Shown here piece after piece: positions 42,661 through 54,545 of a stretch of DNA of 64,000 bases. Within the stretch, counting starts at the first letter, position 1; every line of letters starts with the position of its first letter. The notes beneath the pieces were generated by a model, which ran no database searches, was not told where the DNA came from, and saw only the letters and a list, made by a program, of their open reading frames with translations. A program made the position numbers and the translations under genes. Source of the DNA: Diphasiastrum complanatum (lineage: Eukaryota > Streptophyta > Lycopodiopsida > Lycopodiales > Lycopodiaceae); contig MU832098.1 in the NCBI GenBank assembly GCA_029204225.1, positions 23,495 to 87,494 on the forward strand, read 5' to 3'.

Positions 42661-44440
42661 AGCTAACAGTCATGGTTAGATACTCAAACAGTTCACATAT
42701 CTACCGACTCTACAACCCAGCCTCAAATAAGGTGGTGCTAAGCATAGATGTGAAGTTCGATGAATCGACCTTTTCTAGAATGAAGGAAGCTAAAGGTTGT
42801 GAAATCTTCACATTGCTGCCAATTCAAGAGGGAGATCGAGAATGGACATCGACATAGGTTGTCGAGCCACAGACTCCAGAGTAGGAGAATAAGGAGACAA
42901 CCTGAATGATACATCGACAACCTACAGTGGAGCAAAGACACAGATGTCAATACTGCAGCTTTGCTGAAAAACCAGTGACATATCGAGATGCTATCCAAAG
43001 TCCAGAGGGATATTAATCTTGGAAGCAAGCAATGTTAGAGGAGATGGAATCAATGAGGCTAAATCAGACGTGGACATTAGAGCTACTACTCGAAGGAAAG
43101 AAAACTATCGACTATAAATGGGTATACAAAAGAAAGCTAAGGTCAGATGGAAGTGTCGGATGTTACAAAGCCAGACTTGTCACCAAAGGCTACATGCAGA
43201 AGTATGGTGTTAACTATTTCAACACATACTCACCTATGGTCAAGATGGTGAGTATTCGACTACTCCTCGCCTATGCGACAATATACGATCTGGAGGTACA
43301 TCAGATCGATGTCAAAACAGCCTTTCTCCATGGAGACCTAGAGGAAGAAATCTTCATGAAACAGCCTAAAGGATTTGAAGAGATCTTCATGAAGCAGCCT
43401 AAAGGATTTGAAGACCTAGAGGAAGAGATCTTCATGAAGCAGCCTAAAGGATTTGAAGACCTGTACAATTGGGAGTACACCTGTCGGCTACACCGATGTG
43501 TCTATGGTCTCAAACAGGCATCGCGAGCTTGGTATAAGAAGCTTGAAAATCTTTTGAAGTCCCTAGGATTTACTCCTACAACACCTAATTGTAATGTGTA
43601 TATAAAAAATATAGAAAATAAATTTGTGATTCTGACAATTTTTGTAGATGACTCTTTAATGATAGGAAATCGTTTGATATTAATCAACGATACAAAGAGT
43701 AAGATATCTACAAGTTATAAAATCACAGATTTAGGAGAAGCGACAAAATGCCTGGGGCTACAAATCAAAAGAGACCGAACAAGAAGACTCATGCACTTGA
43801 ATCAATCAGAGTATGCAGAAAAAGTACTGAAGCAGTATCGAATGATGGACTACAAAGAAAAAGTCACACCAATGATAGTTGGAGCCAGATTGTCGAAGCA
43901 AGACTGTTCGAGCACAGAAGAAGAGAGACAACAGATGGAGAAAATAGCATACCAAAACCTGATCGGAAGTCTCATGTACTTGACGGTTTGCACTAGACCT
44001 GATCTGGCATTCTCTGTCTACTCATTGAGTCAGTTCTCTTCTAAACCTAGTATGGCACATTGGCTGATGGCAAAATGCATACCGCAATATCTAAAAGGCA
44101 CCCAAAATATGGGATTGACCTACAACGCCGAAGAAGAATTCAAGTTGTTACACTATAGTAATGCAAGTTGGGTGAGCTGCAAAGATGACAACAAGTTCGT
44201 GACAGACAGTTGTTCGATAGCATGTGGAGTAGTGATAAATTGAATCTGTAAAAGACAAACATTGATAGCTCAATCCTCCTACGACGCTGAATATGTGGCA
44301 ACATCAAAGGTGACAAACGAGGTAATATGGTTGCAAATGATGCTGGAAGCAATTGCCATACACAGAGAGAACCATGCACCATGATGATGGATTCTCATAG
44401 TGCCATATATCTAACCCAGGATCCAGTCTTCCATTAGAAT
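42661..44440 (+). pseudogene. C6 reverse transcriptase and RNase H with internal peptide repeat
   Basis: The hinge (SHIYRLYNPASNKVVLSIDV) is followed by a 403-codon open frame at 43032-44243. RT shows YKWVYKRKLRSDGSVGCYKA, MVSIRLLLAYATIYDLEVHQ, IDVKTAFLHGDLEEEIFMKQ, VYGLKQASRAWYKK and the catalytic box IFVDDSLM at about 43642. Between the two catalytic regions EEIFMKQPKGF occurs three times in tandem (43335-43461), an in-frame 81-bp expansion. RNase H shows YQNLIGSLMYLTVCTRPDLA and LLHYSNASWVSCKDDNK, where SNAS replaces the usual SDAS, so a catalytic Asp is lost. After a stop at 44241 it reads SYDAEYVATSKVTNEVIWLQ and ends at QDPVFH, where the deletion begins. Confidence 0.9.
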
Positions 44441-44757
44441 TCAGAATATGATAAACATTTGTTCAAGCATCATTCAAGTGATCAATACGCAGAAAATATC
44501 TGTGCAATAGGATTGTAAGAGGAGCGTCAGTTTGCCAACGAGCGAGACACTACCGACTAACTCTACAATCAAGACAAAAATACAAAAAATACATTATGTT
44601 CTTCCATCTCTAATTATTGTGTTACATCTGATTGATTGATTGATTGCCACAATGTCTGTGATCGATAGCCACATATCAAGTCCTACAAATTGAATGCATA
44701 GTGTAGCGCACTTCTGCCAAGAATAGGCACACACAACTGAGCACCAAACGCATCAGC
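44436..44757 (+). repeat. C6 3' LTR, 5'-truncated
   Basis: Collinear with about 41505-41812 (AGAATTCAGAATATGATAA ... AACGCATCAGCT), with a short extra segment near 44695-44710 (ATGCATAGTGTAGCGC). It starts abruptly after RNase H codons. Confidence 0.85.
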
Positions 44758-45155
44758 TAAGCATCACACTTACGCACAAGCCAACCGGGGGCCATTCCCG
44801 GACAGAATTCTCCCTCCTTGACTTTCTGGGCTCAAAATCTAACTTAGATACAAGTGTTCACTCTTTGGTTGTTGTTTGAGTAGTGGAGTCAATAGAGATC
44901 TTTGAAAGTAAAGTGATTTTAGGATCTTGCTCAAATGGGGCTATTGCACTAAAACATAGGCAAGAGGCAATTGGAATAACACGACCTGTAGAAAAAATAG
45001 TTTTGTTCAATGACCAAATATATTTGAGTACTAGGTGAGATGGGGTCACTATTCTAACAATCGGTAAAATAGATTAGATCTCCATTAAAAAAGGCTATTT
45101 GGTGAGTAAAACTATTTTTTTCTGGCAAGTCAATTTATATAAGATTGGGCCACGA
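44758..45155. other. spacer between C6 and C4, no gene
   Basis: About 400 bp. No reading frame or repeat identity found. It ends with CACGA, the left target duplicate of C4. Confidence 0.5.
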
Positions 45156-45801
45156 TGTGAGAAATTGCCAAAAATTGGCAAATCTAGCTTGATCAAAAAT
45201 TATGTAAAAATGTACATAAGTGAATCCCACACATGTGAGGCCATGGAGCCACATGGGAAATCTATCCTAGTATAGGTTAAATCAAGTCTAAAGAGTAGGT
45301 CAAGTCAATTTGGTAGTGATTCCTAGTTAATCCTAGATTTGTGGTGGAGATTGACCAACTAGCTACCTACTTGGCATGACTCTTGCTAGGTTGGCAAATT
45401 AAAGCAAGAAAGCCAAGTTAACTTCCTTATTACATGTTGGAAATTCACCTAATTTTGAAAAGGAAGAGGCTTTTAGTATGTAATCCATCCTCCCATAGTG
45501 AGGACTTAGAACATTTTTTAGATCTCATTGGCAAAACTCACGTTTCTACTCTATGTACTTGTTGTTTTTTGGATCCAAAAGTCATTTTTACTTTGTTTTA
45601 AGTCTAAAGGCCATACTATGCACTTTTCTACACGTTTTTGGGCTGTACTTTGTGTTTGATTAATGAGTAAAGGTTGCTCTTGATTGATCTAGATCTCAAA
45701 ATCTAGTGTCCAGTTTGCATTGTTTTTGTGATCAATCAGTCAATCACTCTTGTGAGGCATTAAATGCACTCATTCAAGGTCAAAATTATTGTACTTTCAC
45801 A
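45156..45801 (+). repeat. C4 5' LTR
   Basis: 646 bp, TGTGAGAAATTGCCAAAAAT ... TTGTACTTTCACA. The opening resembles S-family LTRs. It contains CACACATGTGAGG, which in the 3' copy reads CACACGTGTGAGG. It carries small deletions relative to the 3' copy. Confidence 0.9.
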
Positions 45802-45813
45802 TGGTATCAGAGC
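45802..45813 (+). promoter_or_regulatory. C4 primer-binding site (tRNA-iMet type)
   Basis: TGGTATCAGAGC immediately after the LTR end CA at 45801. Confidence 0.9.
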
Positions 45814-46619
45814 GAGGTACAAGAGTTAATCATTAATCTTGTGTACACCCCAAAATAGCAACTTTTTGATCTAAAAAACTAATATTGGAGGGCCAAGTAG
45901 AAATCGGATGATTGGATGGGAATTTGTGGATAAAACTTGATCAGGGTCTAATTTCGTACTTTTCACATGTGCGGACAGGTCTGAACCCAAAAATAACTTT
46001 TCACACGTGTGGACAGGTCTGAATCCAAAAATAACTTCCATTTTTGCTAAGATCCTTAAAATCTCATAGAGGTTGATCTTGATGAGTTTTTTGATGCTAG
46101 ATCTAGGAGAAAGCATCAATGTTTGCATGCCATTGTTTGGATTTGATTTTGTGTCATTCAATCCAATTAATTAAGGCTGGGTTCAAGCCCTTTAAATGTG
46201 TTTTACAGGTCTTGAAAAACCATCAAGAAGGAATAGTAAGATTTAGCCATGTTTTTTGTCCAAAAATGGTGAAAATTGATAGGATTTGATAAGTCTTTGA
46301 TAGAATCTCATCTAATCTTCATTTCATCTTTGTGAGGGATTTTAAGAGCTGTTGCTAGAAGTCCATTGAGAGGGCTAGAAGTCAAATTTGAGGTAATCAA
46401 TACAAGTGAAACCTTTGTGAGTTTCTAGGATCAAATCAATTCCAATTTTCTTGAGCATTGTTTTGTAGAATCCTTCCTAAAAGTTCTTGTGAATCAAGAT
46501 CAAGGGGATTTTGCCACTTGTGTCTTTGTGAACATCAAGCGAGTTGCTAGTGAGTCAAATTTTGGAAAAGAATTTAGGGAGAGCCAAGAAGTACAATCAA
46601 GTACAAGTCATTAGGGAGA
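45814..46619 (+). other. C4 leader with a 37-bp tandem duplication
   Basis: Untranslated leader of about 800 bp. 45961-46034 holds two 37-bp copies (TTTCACA(T/C)GTG(C/T)GGACAGGTCTGAA(C/T)CCAAAAATAAC), each with a CACRYGTG-like core. No coding frame. Confidence 0.7.
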
Positions 46620-47530
46620 TGGGAACCATTGGTGGATTCCTTCTTGGATCTAGTGAGAGGTTAAATCTACTCAATATGGAAAGTGAGGATGGAGACACTC
46701 TTAGTGCTCCAAGACCTCTTTGATATTGTCCTAGAAGAAGAGGATGAGCCTCTTGGAGGACAAGAATTGGTTAGATACAAGAAGAAAGCAAGACTAGCAC
46801 TTCATAGCATCAAAATGAATGCTAGTGAGGACCTCTTGAAGGAGGTAGCCTCTTGCACATCGGCCAAAGAAGCTTGGGATTCTTTAAAAGCTATATATGA
46901 ATCCAACAATACTTCAATAGTACTTATGCTAAGAAACCAAATCTTACAAAGTATGAGGAGGAGTGATGAAAGTGCCAATGTGCTAAGGACAAAATCTCTC
47001 AACAAAGAGTTAGCCACAGAAGATTAAAGATAATGAGCTTGTACAAATTGTCCTGGTCGTCTAGGAGATGATTTTTTAAACTTGGTCCAAAGTTTTGCCA
47101 TCCAAGACACCTTGCCAACTATAGAAAAAAGTCATAGTGTATTAGTGGTTGAAGAGTGTAGGACGCTCCACACCAAAGCAAGAATGAGTTCATTGTCTTT
47201 GTAGGATGGAGATGAGAAAGCAAATTTCTCATTCAAGGGCAACAAGAAGACCAAGGGATCCAAGAAGGATCAAGCAAAGGAGGCCAAGGATGAGGATCAA
47301 GCATCAAGTTCAAAGGCAAAGGACAAGTCAAAGCACAAATGCTTCTTTTGTGGAAAGAAGGGGCATTATGCATCAGAATGCTACAAGAGGCAAAGAGCAC
47401 AAGAGGAGGAGGACAAACAAGGAAACTTTTCACATGAGGAGGAGGAGGATGAAGGAGATCTATTCTTGATGGCATCTACATCCTCACCAACAAGCAATGG
47501 CAATTCAAGAGACACTTGGTGGATTGATAG
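46620..47530 (+). pseudogene. C4 Gag and protease start
   Basis: ATG at 46620 (MGTIGGFLLGSERLNLLN) begins a copia Gag. A shift near 46672 leads into VRMETLLVLQDLFDIVLEEE, ALHSIKMNASEDLLKEVASC and AWDSLKAIYESNNTSIVLML, with a stop at 47025. After a decayed stretch (47030-47200), a Lys-rich segment carries the zinc knuckle CFFCGKKGHYASEC (about 47340-47381). The protease starts DTWWIDS, but 4-5 bases are missing right after Asp-Ser. The DSGAS active site is destroyed and the frame changed to one continuing SHMTCEMDFF. Confidence 0.85.
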
Positions 47531-48691
47531 TGTCCCACATGACTTGTGAAATGGACTTTTTCTTAACTTTACACTTATTCAATGATGCTAAAATGTTTGT
47601 CTTTACTGCAAGTGATGAAGAGTGTAGGATAGATGGTGTTGGTACCATCCCTTTGTGTCTAGAATCCTCAATAAGTATGGATCTAGAAAATGCTCTTTTT
47701 GTACCATCAATCACCAAGAATATGCTAAGTATTGGTCAACTTTTGGAAAGTGGTTTGGATGTCCACTTCAAGCATGGTGTTTGTTCCATTTTGAAGAATG
47801 ATAATTGCATAACAAAAGGATTTGAACATGGAAGATTGTTTAAGTTGGAAGCTAATGTTGCTTTTGAGAGTGTGAACTTGGCAAAGGAGGAGATCACTCA
47901 AGTGGAGACCTTGTCAAAGTGTGATCTTGCTAGCATTGAGGAGGAGCATCAAAGAGAGGAAGATCTTGAGGATCAGCCTCAAAACATGAGAGTTCCAAGG
48001 AGGTCCTCGATGAAAAAGGTCGTGTCATCAAATTACATGCAAATTTTCCATTCAAGTGTGCATCTTGCAAGGGTGGAGAGCATTGAAGATGCTACTACCT
48101 TTGATTTGTTCATAGATAGTGTTAGTAGACATGAAGTGACTTGTCTCTTATCTATAAGATTGACGGTGTTTAGTACTTTGTATGACAAGACAATGAAGTT
48201 GGATGCTTTCCAATCTACATTTGTTGTTGATAAAGCAATTTCATTGGATAACTATTTTTGTAATAGTTTGAATAGTGTCATAAAAGATGAAACATCATTT
48301 GTTTTGAAAATCTTTGGCTTCACATGCTTTGTGCAAGATCATTCCAATGTAAAGACAAAGATTATCCTACTTAATGATAGGAATAATGATAGTGTTTTGC
48401 TCTTCAAGTAGAGATTGTAGAATCTACATGTTTTCCATCAAAGAAGTTGTCAATAGTGAAAATGTGATCTTTCAAGAGTGGAAGATTTGTAAAGTTGAAG
48501 AAACACCTTTGGATCAACATCTTATTAAAATCATTGATGATTTGGAGTCAAGTCAAGTGGAGGAGCAAACTCAAAATCCGAGGACTCCAAGAAGAACTTT
48601 GAGTATCAAGATGGAGACATCAAGGCTCAATCATATGGATCAAGCTAGGCAAGCTGCCTTAGCAACATTATGTATGCACTTAATAACTTAA
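47497..48691 (+). pseudogene. C4 downstream ORFs: post-protease, linker and hinge-like text
   Basis: A 304-codon frame (47497-48411) continues the protease/pre-integrase region (CRIDGVGTIPLCLESSISMD, FVPSITKNMLSIGQLLESGL, HVHFKHGVCSI-like text). It then has a Glu-rich linker (EEEHQREEDLEDQPQNMRVP) where integrase should be. It goes on with unassigned sequence (DATTFDLFIDSVSRHEVTCL, DKAISLDNYFCNSLNSVIKD) and a copia hinge-like end (LKIFGFTCFVQDHSNVKTKI). A shift leads to SIKEVVNSENVIFQEWKICK and MDQARQAALATLCMHL, ending at 48691. The hinge resemblance suggests a collapsed Pol; RT and RNase H are absent. Confidence 0.65.
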
Positions 48692-48958
48692 TTGATGTAT
48701 CTTCAAGTGCACAAAATGCCTTGGAATCCATGGCTTGGCATGATGTATAGTTTTTGAAGTGTGTTACATGTATATAGACACATTTATGGAACATCCTGTA
48801 AGGGATCCTTTAAGAGGTCGTGAAAGATTCTTCATGGACATCATTCTCTATTGGAGTCTCAAAAGTTCCTTGTTTGTAGTTGGATTTTTTAGACACTTCT
48901 AAAGCATTCATTCATCTAGCAAAGAGAGTTGTAGATAGATCAAGCTAAATTTGAGGAG

Positions 48959-49647
48959 TGTGAGAAATTGTCAAAAATTGGCAAATCTAGCTTGATCAAA
49001 ATTTACATAAAATGTACATAAGTGGGTCCCACACGTGTGAGGCCATGGAGCCATGTGGGAAACCTATCCTAGTATAGGTTAAATCAAGTCTAAAGAGTAC
49101 GTCAAGTCAATTTGGTAGTGATTCCTAGTTTATAGGACCTAAATCCTAGATTTGTGATAGAGATTGACCAACTAGCCACCTGCTTGGCATGACTCTTGGA
49201 AGGAGGCTACGTTGGCAAATTAGGGCAAGAAAGCCAAGTTAACTTCCTTATTACATGTTGGAAATTCACTAACTTTACAAAGGAAGAGGCTTTTAGTATG
49301 TATTCCATCCTCCCATAGTGAGGACTTAGAACATTTTTGAGAGTTCATTGGCAAAACTCGAGTTTCTATTCTATGTACTTGTTTTTTGGATCCAAGCAAA
49401 ATCAAAGTCATTTGTACTTTGTTTTACAACTACATGCCGTACTATGCACTTTTCCACACATGTGTAGGCTGTACTTTTTGTTTGATTAATAATTTAAAGT
49501 TGCTCTTGATTAATAGATGCTAATTTTTTATCTACATCTCAAAATCTAGTGTCTAGTTTGCAATATTGTTTTTGTGATCGATCGATCAATCACTCTTGTG
49601 AGGCATTAAATGCACTCATTCAAGGTCCAAAGTACTGTACTTTCACA
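48959..49647 (+). repeat. C4 3' LTR
   Basis: 689 bp, TGTGAGAAATTGTCAAAAAT ... ACTGTACTTTCACA, collinear with 45156-45801 and somewhat longer. It contains CACACGTGTGAGG near 49032 and CCACACATGTG near 49455. Confidence 0.9.
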
Positions 49648-49989
49648 CGCGAGTGGTCTGTGAGTAAAATTAATAGAAAATGAGTGAGAAAAGTTTGATC
49701 GTGAGTAGAATCAAATGAATAAATATATCAAAGAGCAAGCTAGCAAGATGGCTATGTTCAAGCCTTGAATAAAATAGATATATCGCTTGTTCACATTGCT
49801 ACCTGACTAATTGAACTAACCAATTATCTATCAGAAGTATCACGGCTGTCTTTGACGTCTCAAATAATTCCGAATAGCAAGCTAGATCGATAATCTGATA
49901 GTATCATGAGCATGATACCGAATTTGTGAAAAACGTTATACAATTACAAAACCAAATTTGGTAGTTACGTCTATCTAGTAATATAGAAC

Positions 49990-50370
49990 AAGGCATAAGA
50001 GTTTTCATACTCAAAGGGAATCCCTTAAGTCCATTCCATGTTTCTTAGACAAAAAGTAAATTCTTATTTATTGAAGCAATAGTATGCAGAGCTTGACTAT
50101 TTGTGAAATAACAATGACTCGGTTCATTAAGATAACATTGCCTTTCTCCAAGTGCAAGAATAATTTTGTTCCTACCAAGAATTGAGCAATAATATGTATC
50201 AATTTCTACTTTCTGGGCCAAATCTAGTATTCTACTAATAGAGAGTAGATTCTTTACTAGGTTTGGTACTTGAAGAACATTTGGAATTAACTTGACATCA
50301 CCATTATGAAACTATAACTTCATAGTACATTCATATCCCACCAAGGACGCCCTACCTGTAAGTTATTCAT
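49990..50370 (-). pseudogene. copia protease/pre-integrase fragment
   Basis: The minus-strand frame reads GYECTMKL, a stop, HNGDVKLIPNVLQVPNLVKN, LLSISRILDLAQKVEIDTYY and CYLNEPSHCYFTNSQALHTI. The NVLxVPNLxKNLLSISRI segment is the conserved region between copia protease and integrase. No LTR or other domain was found around it. It is an isolated relic different from C1-C7. Confidence 0.7.
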
Positions 50371-52141
50371 CAACTTATGCTTGAATTGTTGGGCAACCCC
50401 CTTAGAGGTGAAGCTCTTTCTTGGAAAGGCATATAAGTCACTAAAAGGTCATAATTGTGGAATTCAAACTACATGCCCTTCACGCTAAGAGAGCTTTTGA
50501 CCCATAACTTTCAATCTTCAAGTTTTTGTAATGGGGTGCAGCCCATAAAAAGTGATGCTACAAGAGGATTTCTGGAGAGGAGATAGAAAGAGAAAAGTGA
50601 GAGAGAAAGAGAGATCACTATGAAAATCAAAATCAGAATATTTCAAAAAATAAAAATAAATAAAAACCTTGATGTTCATGCTACATTCTTGATCTAGAAT
50701 ATTGGACTGACACCTAACACATATGACAAGAACTTTTGAATAAAATAATGCATAAGCCATCTTGATGTCTACATATTGTGCCACTAGGGACGGATACCAT
50801 AAGAGGAAGAGAATCTACAAATGACAACCTCTTTTTTAGATAGTCCTCTATAATAATCAAGTTGGATGAGAGTTCAAATTGTGGTCACATATACATAGGC
50901 CTGAATCCTAGTTGTTGCACAAGTGAACTTTTGGAGCCTTGTGCTCCTTGGCTTGGCTTGGCCTTGGAATATTAAGTGTACATACTGATGCTAGTTGAAT
51001 GACCTACCAATGGACAGAAAAACACTCTGACGTATAACAAGGCAGCACTTAGATTTAGTGATAGAGCCTAGATTATGAGGAAAGCTCCTCGCCTTTTATG
51101 TTGACGATTGAAAAGAAAGATTGTATTATGGAATAGCTTTTTTGACAAACACAATGCAAAATATTAAAAGCTTGTTCTTTCATTTAAAATTTGTGAGACT
51201 GTTTTAATTTTTTGCTTACACTTCGAAATACAAATAACTTACTATATAAGGTCCAATTGCAGAACACTCTTAAGCTGTATTAAAGAATAACACGCTTGAT
51301 AAATTGTCACCAAGAGTTGCCCCAGTTCTTAGAAACCAAGAAATTACGAAGAACAAACAAGTACATTCATGGATAAGTCCCCAAAGGACTCGCCCATTTG
51401 CATAGTTGATCTCAGGTGTGAATCAATATTTAGTCTCAATTCTGGAGATTATTTCTACGATCTTTACAAACTTACAACAATCAACATCGTCTCGTAAGTA
51501 CAAAAGGTCCTTGGGGAAATAAAGTCACACATGCTGGATATTATGATAATAAGCATTGCCATTGTGAGAAAGGCTAAAACTCTGGAAGTATGTAAGTGCT
51601 CAGAAGCTATTATGAGATTTCTTTTAACTAACCTCACAAATTTCCATTAATCACTCCGATACACGGTCTGGCCTTGGCAAGATATAGTAAATAGGTGAAA
51701 TTGTATATGAACTATTGCTACTTCCAGAAAGTACTGATTCAAAGGTTTACATTTCAAACCCAATTGTACTAGCTACCTGATTAATATCTGTTAGCATTTC
51801 AAAAAGCTTATATGTTTGAAAGTCGATTGATATTGTGAAATACATTATCTTATCCATGATCAACAAAACATATTAAGCTACATTTTCAAGCAGTGATCTC
51901 TATCATAGAGCACCTAAATTAGAGGAGTTTTTGATCTTCAAGTTTTTTTTTTTGGTAAATTGTATAAATCTATACATAGTAGCATTTTATAGATGTTGAC
52001 ATTGTTGTTGAACTCAAGAGCATATTATATTTCTATCAGAGTTTAAAATTTATCTATTGTCAACATTGTAAACCCCAGTATACAACTTTTTGTGTACATA
52101 TAGTAATTTTCTTCTTTTTACGCATGAACTAGGAAACTACA
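50371..52141. other. gene-free stretch
   Basis: About 1.8 kb without recognisable coding sequence, RNA gene or repeat copy. Short frames (for example 50518-50784 minus) have no motif. It includes a T-run near 51943. Confidence 0.45.
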
Positions 52142-52366
52142 GAAAATGGATTGCATATAAAAATGGTTGCTTGGGTGGGTAAGCTCCAATCCACCACAAT
52201 GTTTCTGCGTTTCAAGGATGCTTTGCTTTGTCAAAAGGTTATACTTAAAAGAGGTTGCCTGAAGGGATCTACTATTTTTATAAATGAAGACTTGACGCCT
52301 ATTCAATGGACTGAGAGAAAGAAAATTATCGCAGACGCTAAGGCCAACGGATGTATCTTCAGTTAG
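52142..52366 (+). pseudogene. LINE ORF1 C-terminal fragment
   Basis: The plus frame reads TTMFLRFKDALLCQKVILKR, GCLKGSTIFINEDLTPIQWT and ERKKIIADAKANGCIFS-stop. The pattern RFKD..L.......G..I.EDLTP.....R is typical of the C-terminal part of LINE ORF1 RNA-binding proteins, by family knowledge. No start or RRM half is adjacent. Another ORF1 piece lies at 53.9-54.3 kb and may derive from the same family. Confidence 0.55.
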
Positions 52367-53499
52367 CATTGTTTATCTTCGATTCAACTTATAACGCCAT
52401 AACATACGACAAAATTTTGGCAACCAGGTGCTATCTCATACTCTTACAATTGAACTGATCAGCAACTGTCCCATTTGTGAGTATAAACTGCAAAATAAAG
52501 AAAGGAATGATCAGTCTACAGAAAGTAAAGGTCAGAAGTCCTCCTCTAAAAACATCTACAGAATCTGATCATAATAATTAAAAGCCCAATCTCAAATTTA
52601 GGACTACTACAAACTAGTATCTGCTAGCCAATATACAGAGGTAAAAAACATGCTGTAGTTTTGGCAGCATTAAAACTCAAAAGACCGATCAGAAGCTGTC
52701 AGACATCCATTGTTCCAAAAGTCTTGAATAACTTCAGCATGACACTAACACTTTCTGGCATGCAGGAATTCAAATCTTTCCAGTTAATATCATTGGATAG
52801 CATAGGACAGTAAATATTGGCATTTTCCTGTGTAAAATATTTTGCTGACCCAAGCTCCATAGCCTTATCTCCGAGGCAAAAGTTAACATTGCTTTGGTGA
52901 TTTTGACTTTAGACTTTTGGATCCATATCTGATTGCAAAATGACCTTCAGGCATGCCAATATTTATGAGTTCCTTTGCCTGCATTCATTATTGAAAGAGG
53001 GAGACAAAATGTACCTCCTTTGTGCTGGTAGCATGGTCATTGGGGCTGAAAGTTGCCAGAAGCATGAACTCAAAATTATATGGTAGGATTGGTACATTCT
53101 TAATCACAAACTGGTTGAAGAAGATAGTTTATTGTCATGAATCCTAAAGGTGTATATAGGTCCAAGGTTAAAGTTTTAGCTTGTGAACCTGTCTCTCTAA
53201 GATGATCACTCTGGCATTTGAACCTTGACCCAGCAGTCTAGTGTGTTTGTCTCATTGGCACTGCACTCACTGAATGATATTGTGGATAAAGAAGGAAAAG
53301 TAGGATCGCTGAATGAATGCTAAGCCTGATGAAGCTAGAGCTGACTAAAGGTAAATTGAGATACAAATCTTGTTCCAAGGTGGAGGTAGAGCTCAATACA
53401 GGTGAACTATTCACTTGACCAAAACTAGAAAAAGCAAACATTTCAGCCTCTTCTATAACCAGCAAATTATGAACTCAAAAGACTTCCGACACACGAAGA
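52367..53499. other. gene-free stretch
   Basis: No recognisable gene or element. Short open frames lack motifs and overlap the microsatellite on the right. Confidence 0.45.
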
Positions 53500-53510
53500 C
53501 CCCCCCCCCC

Positions 53511-53581
<71 letters not shown>
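53500..53581 (+). repeat. poly-C / (CT)n microsatellite
   Basis: Twelve C residues followed by about 70 bp of almost pure CT dinucleotide. Ser-Leu or Arg-Glu repeat ORFs across it are artefacts. Confidence 0.98.
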
Positions 53582-53585
<4 letters not shown>

Positions 53586-53859
53586 CAGCGCCCTCCTCCA
53601 GCTATGGATTTGTGATCCCCCACCCCCCCATGGCAAGGAAGGTAAGGAGGAGCCCATGCTCCCCCTACCACCTCCCCTGCCCCCTTCCTTCCCCACCCAC
53701 CTCCCTGCTCCTACACAGCAGCATTCCCCTGCTGCTGCGCAGCAGGTGCCCGTTTCTACTCTCGGGCCTCCTCCCTCTCCATCTCCAATTGTCCCCGTTC
53801 CTACGGTCTACCCTTCCCCAGACATTTTTGATCCTCATACCCCAGCCGCCCTCTTACTA

Positions 53860-54545
53860 CCTTTCTTTCTACGGTGGACTATGTACAACCAAAGCCTTTA
53901 AAAACTTTCTTGCCTGTGAACTGAAGTTACTCAAAGCTGAGGTCCAATCATTGAGATAAGAAGCAACTCACCTACAGGAGAAAAAGAGTCGATTGTGGAC
54001 AGCATTTATAGAATATCGTGCCATTCCTCCACTTAATGGTGGTGCTGCAACAAAGATCCAGGAATTACAACATTAGCTGACCCAACACAAGGAATCTACC
54101 AAATCTTGGGCATCACTCCTCAAAAACAGTAATGAAGGTAATCATATGTCAAGTTTCATTGCTGCCACTTTATCAGAAGAAAAACTAAGAGAACAAAAAT
54201 CACATAATGTTAAAGTCCGTGGCATTCCTGACACCCAAAATGCGTTACAGGAAGCAAGTAATTTCTTGAACACTACTCTGGCTCATCATAGCAATGGAAT
54301 AGATAAAGTTCGGATCCCAAACTGATCTCGATTCTACTGTATGTTGATGACGTTGCACTCATGTCACGTTCCAGAGAGGGGTTACAAAGACATTTAGATG
54401 TTTTATGCTCTTTCTGTTCACGATGGAGTTTGTCTGTGAACATTGTGAAGACCAAAGTTATGGTCTTCAACACATCTCGGGCATTCATGCAACGTCTATG
54501 TTTGGGGGAACGATCCACAAAGGAAGCCCGATGTAATAGTGCATA
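53860..54545 (+). pseudogene. LINE relic: ORF1 piece joined to RT piece
   Basis: The plus frame from about 53890 (ACELKLLKAEVQSLR, stop, EATHLQEKKSRLWTAFIEYR) is coiled-coil-like. It leads to LSEEKLREQKSHNVKVRGIP, the start of the RRM of a LINE ORF1 protein, ending about 54325. It then meets, out of frame, LISILLYVDDVALMSRSREG, LQRHLDVLCSFCSRWSLSVN and IVKTKVMVFNTSRAF (54325-54545). That is the catalytic YVDD box and following helix of a non-LTR reverse transcriptase. The intervening endonuclease and RT fingers are missing. The element is inactive. Confidence 0.75.

Larger units (their letters stand above)
41203..44757 (+). mobile_element. copia retrotransposon C6, internally deleted
   Basis: 5' LTR 41203-41812, then directly the pre-integrase domain (Gag and protease deleted), integrase, RT and RNase H, and a partial 3' LTR (44436-44757). 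The 3' boundary also lost the end of RNase H and about the first 300 bp of the LTR in one deletion at 44435. Confidence 0.85.
45156..49647 (+). mobile_element. copia element C4 with two LTRs but no integrase core or RT
   Basis: LTRs at 45156-45801 and 48959-49647. Flanks CACGA and CGCGA (4/5 match). It has a primer site and a purine-rich TTTGAGGAG before the 3' LTR. The 4.5-kb element encodes Gag with a zinc knuckle, a damaged protease and a hinge-like tail, but no integrase core, RT or RNase H. It would depend on another element for copying, like described gag-only LTR elements (TR-GAG class). Confidence 0.88.

Noticed and set aside
53415-53700. Ser-Leu or Arg-Glu repeat proteins on both strands
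   Set aside because: They are translations of the (CT)n microsatellite and its GC-rich flank, with no start context or domain.
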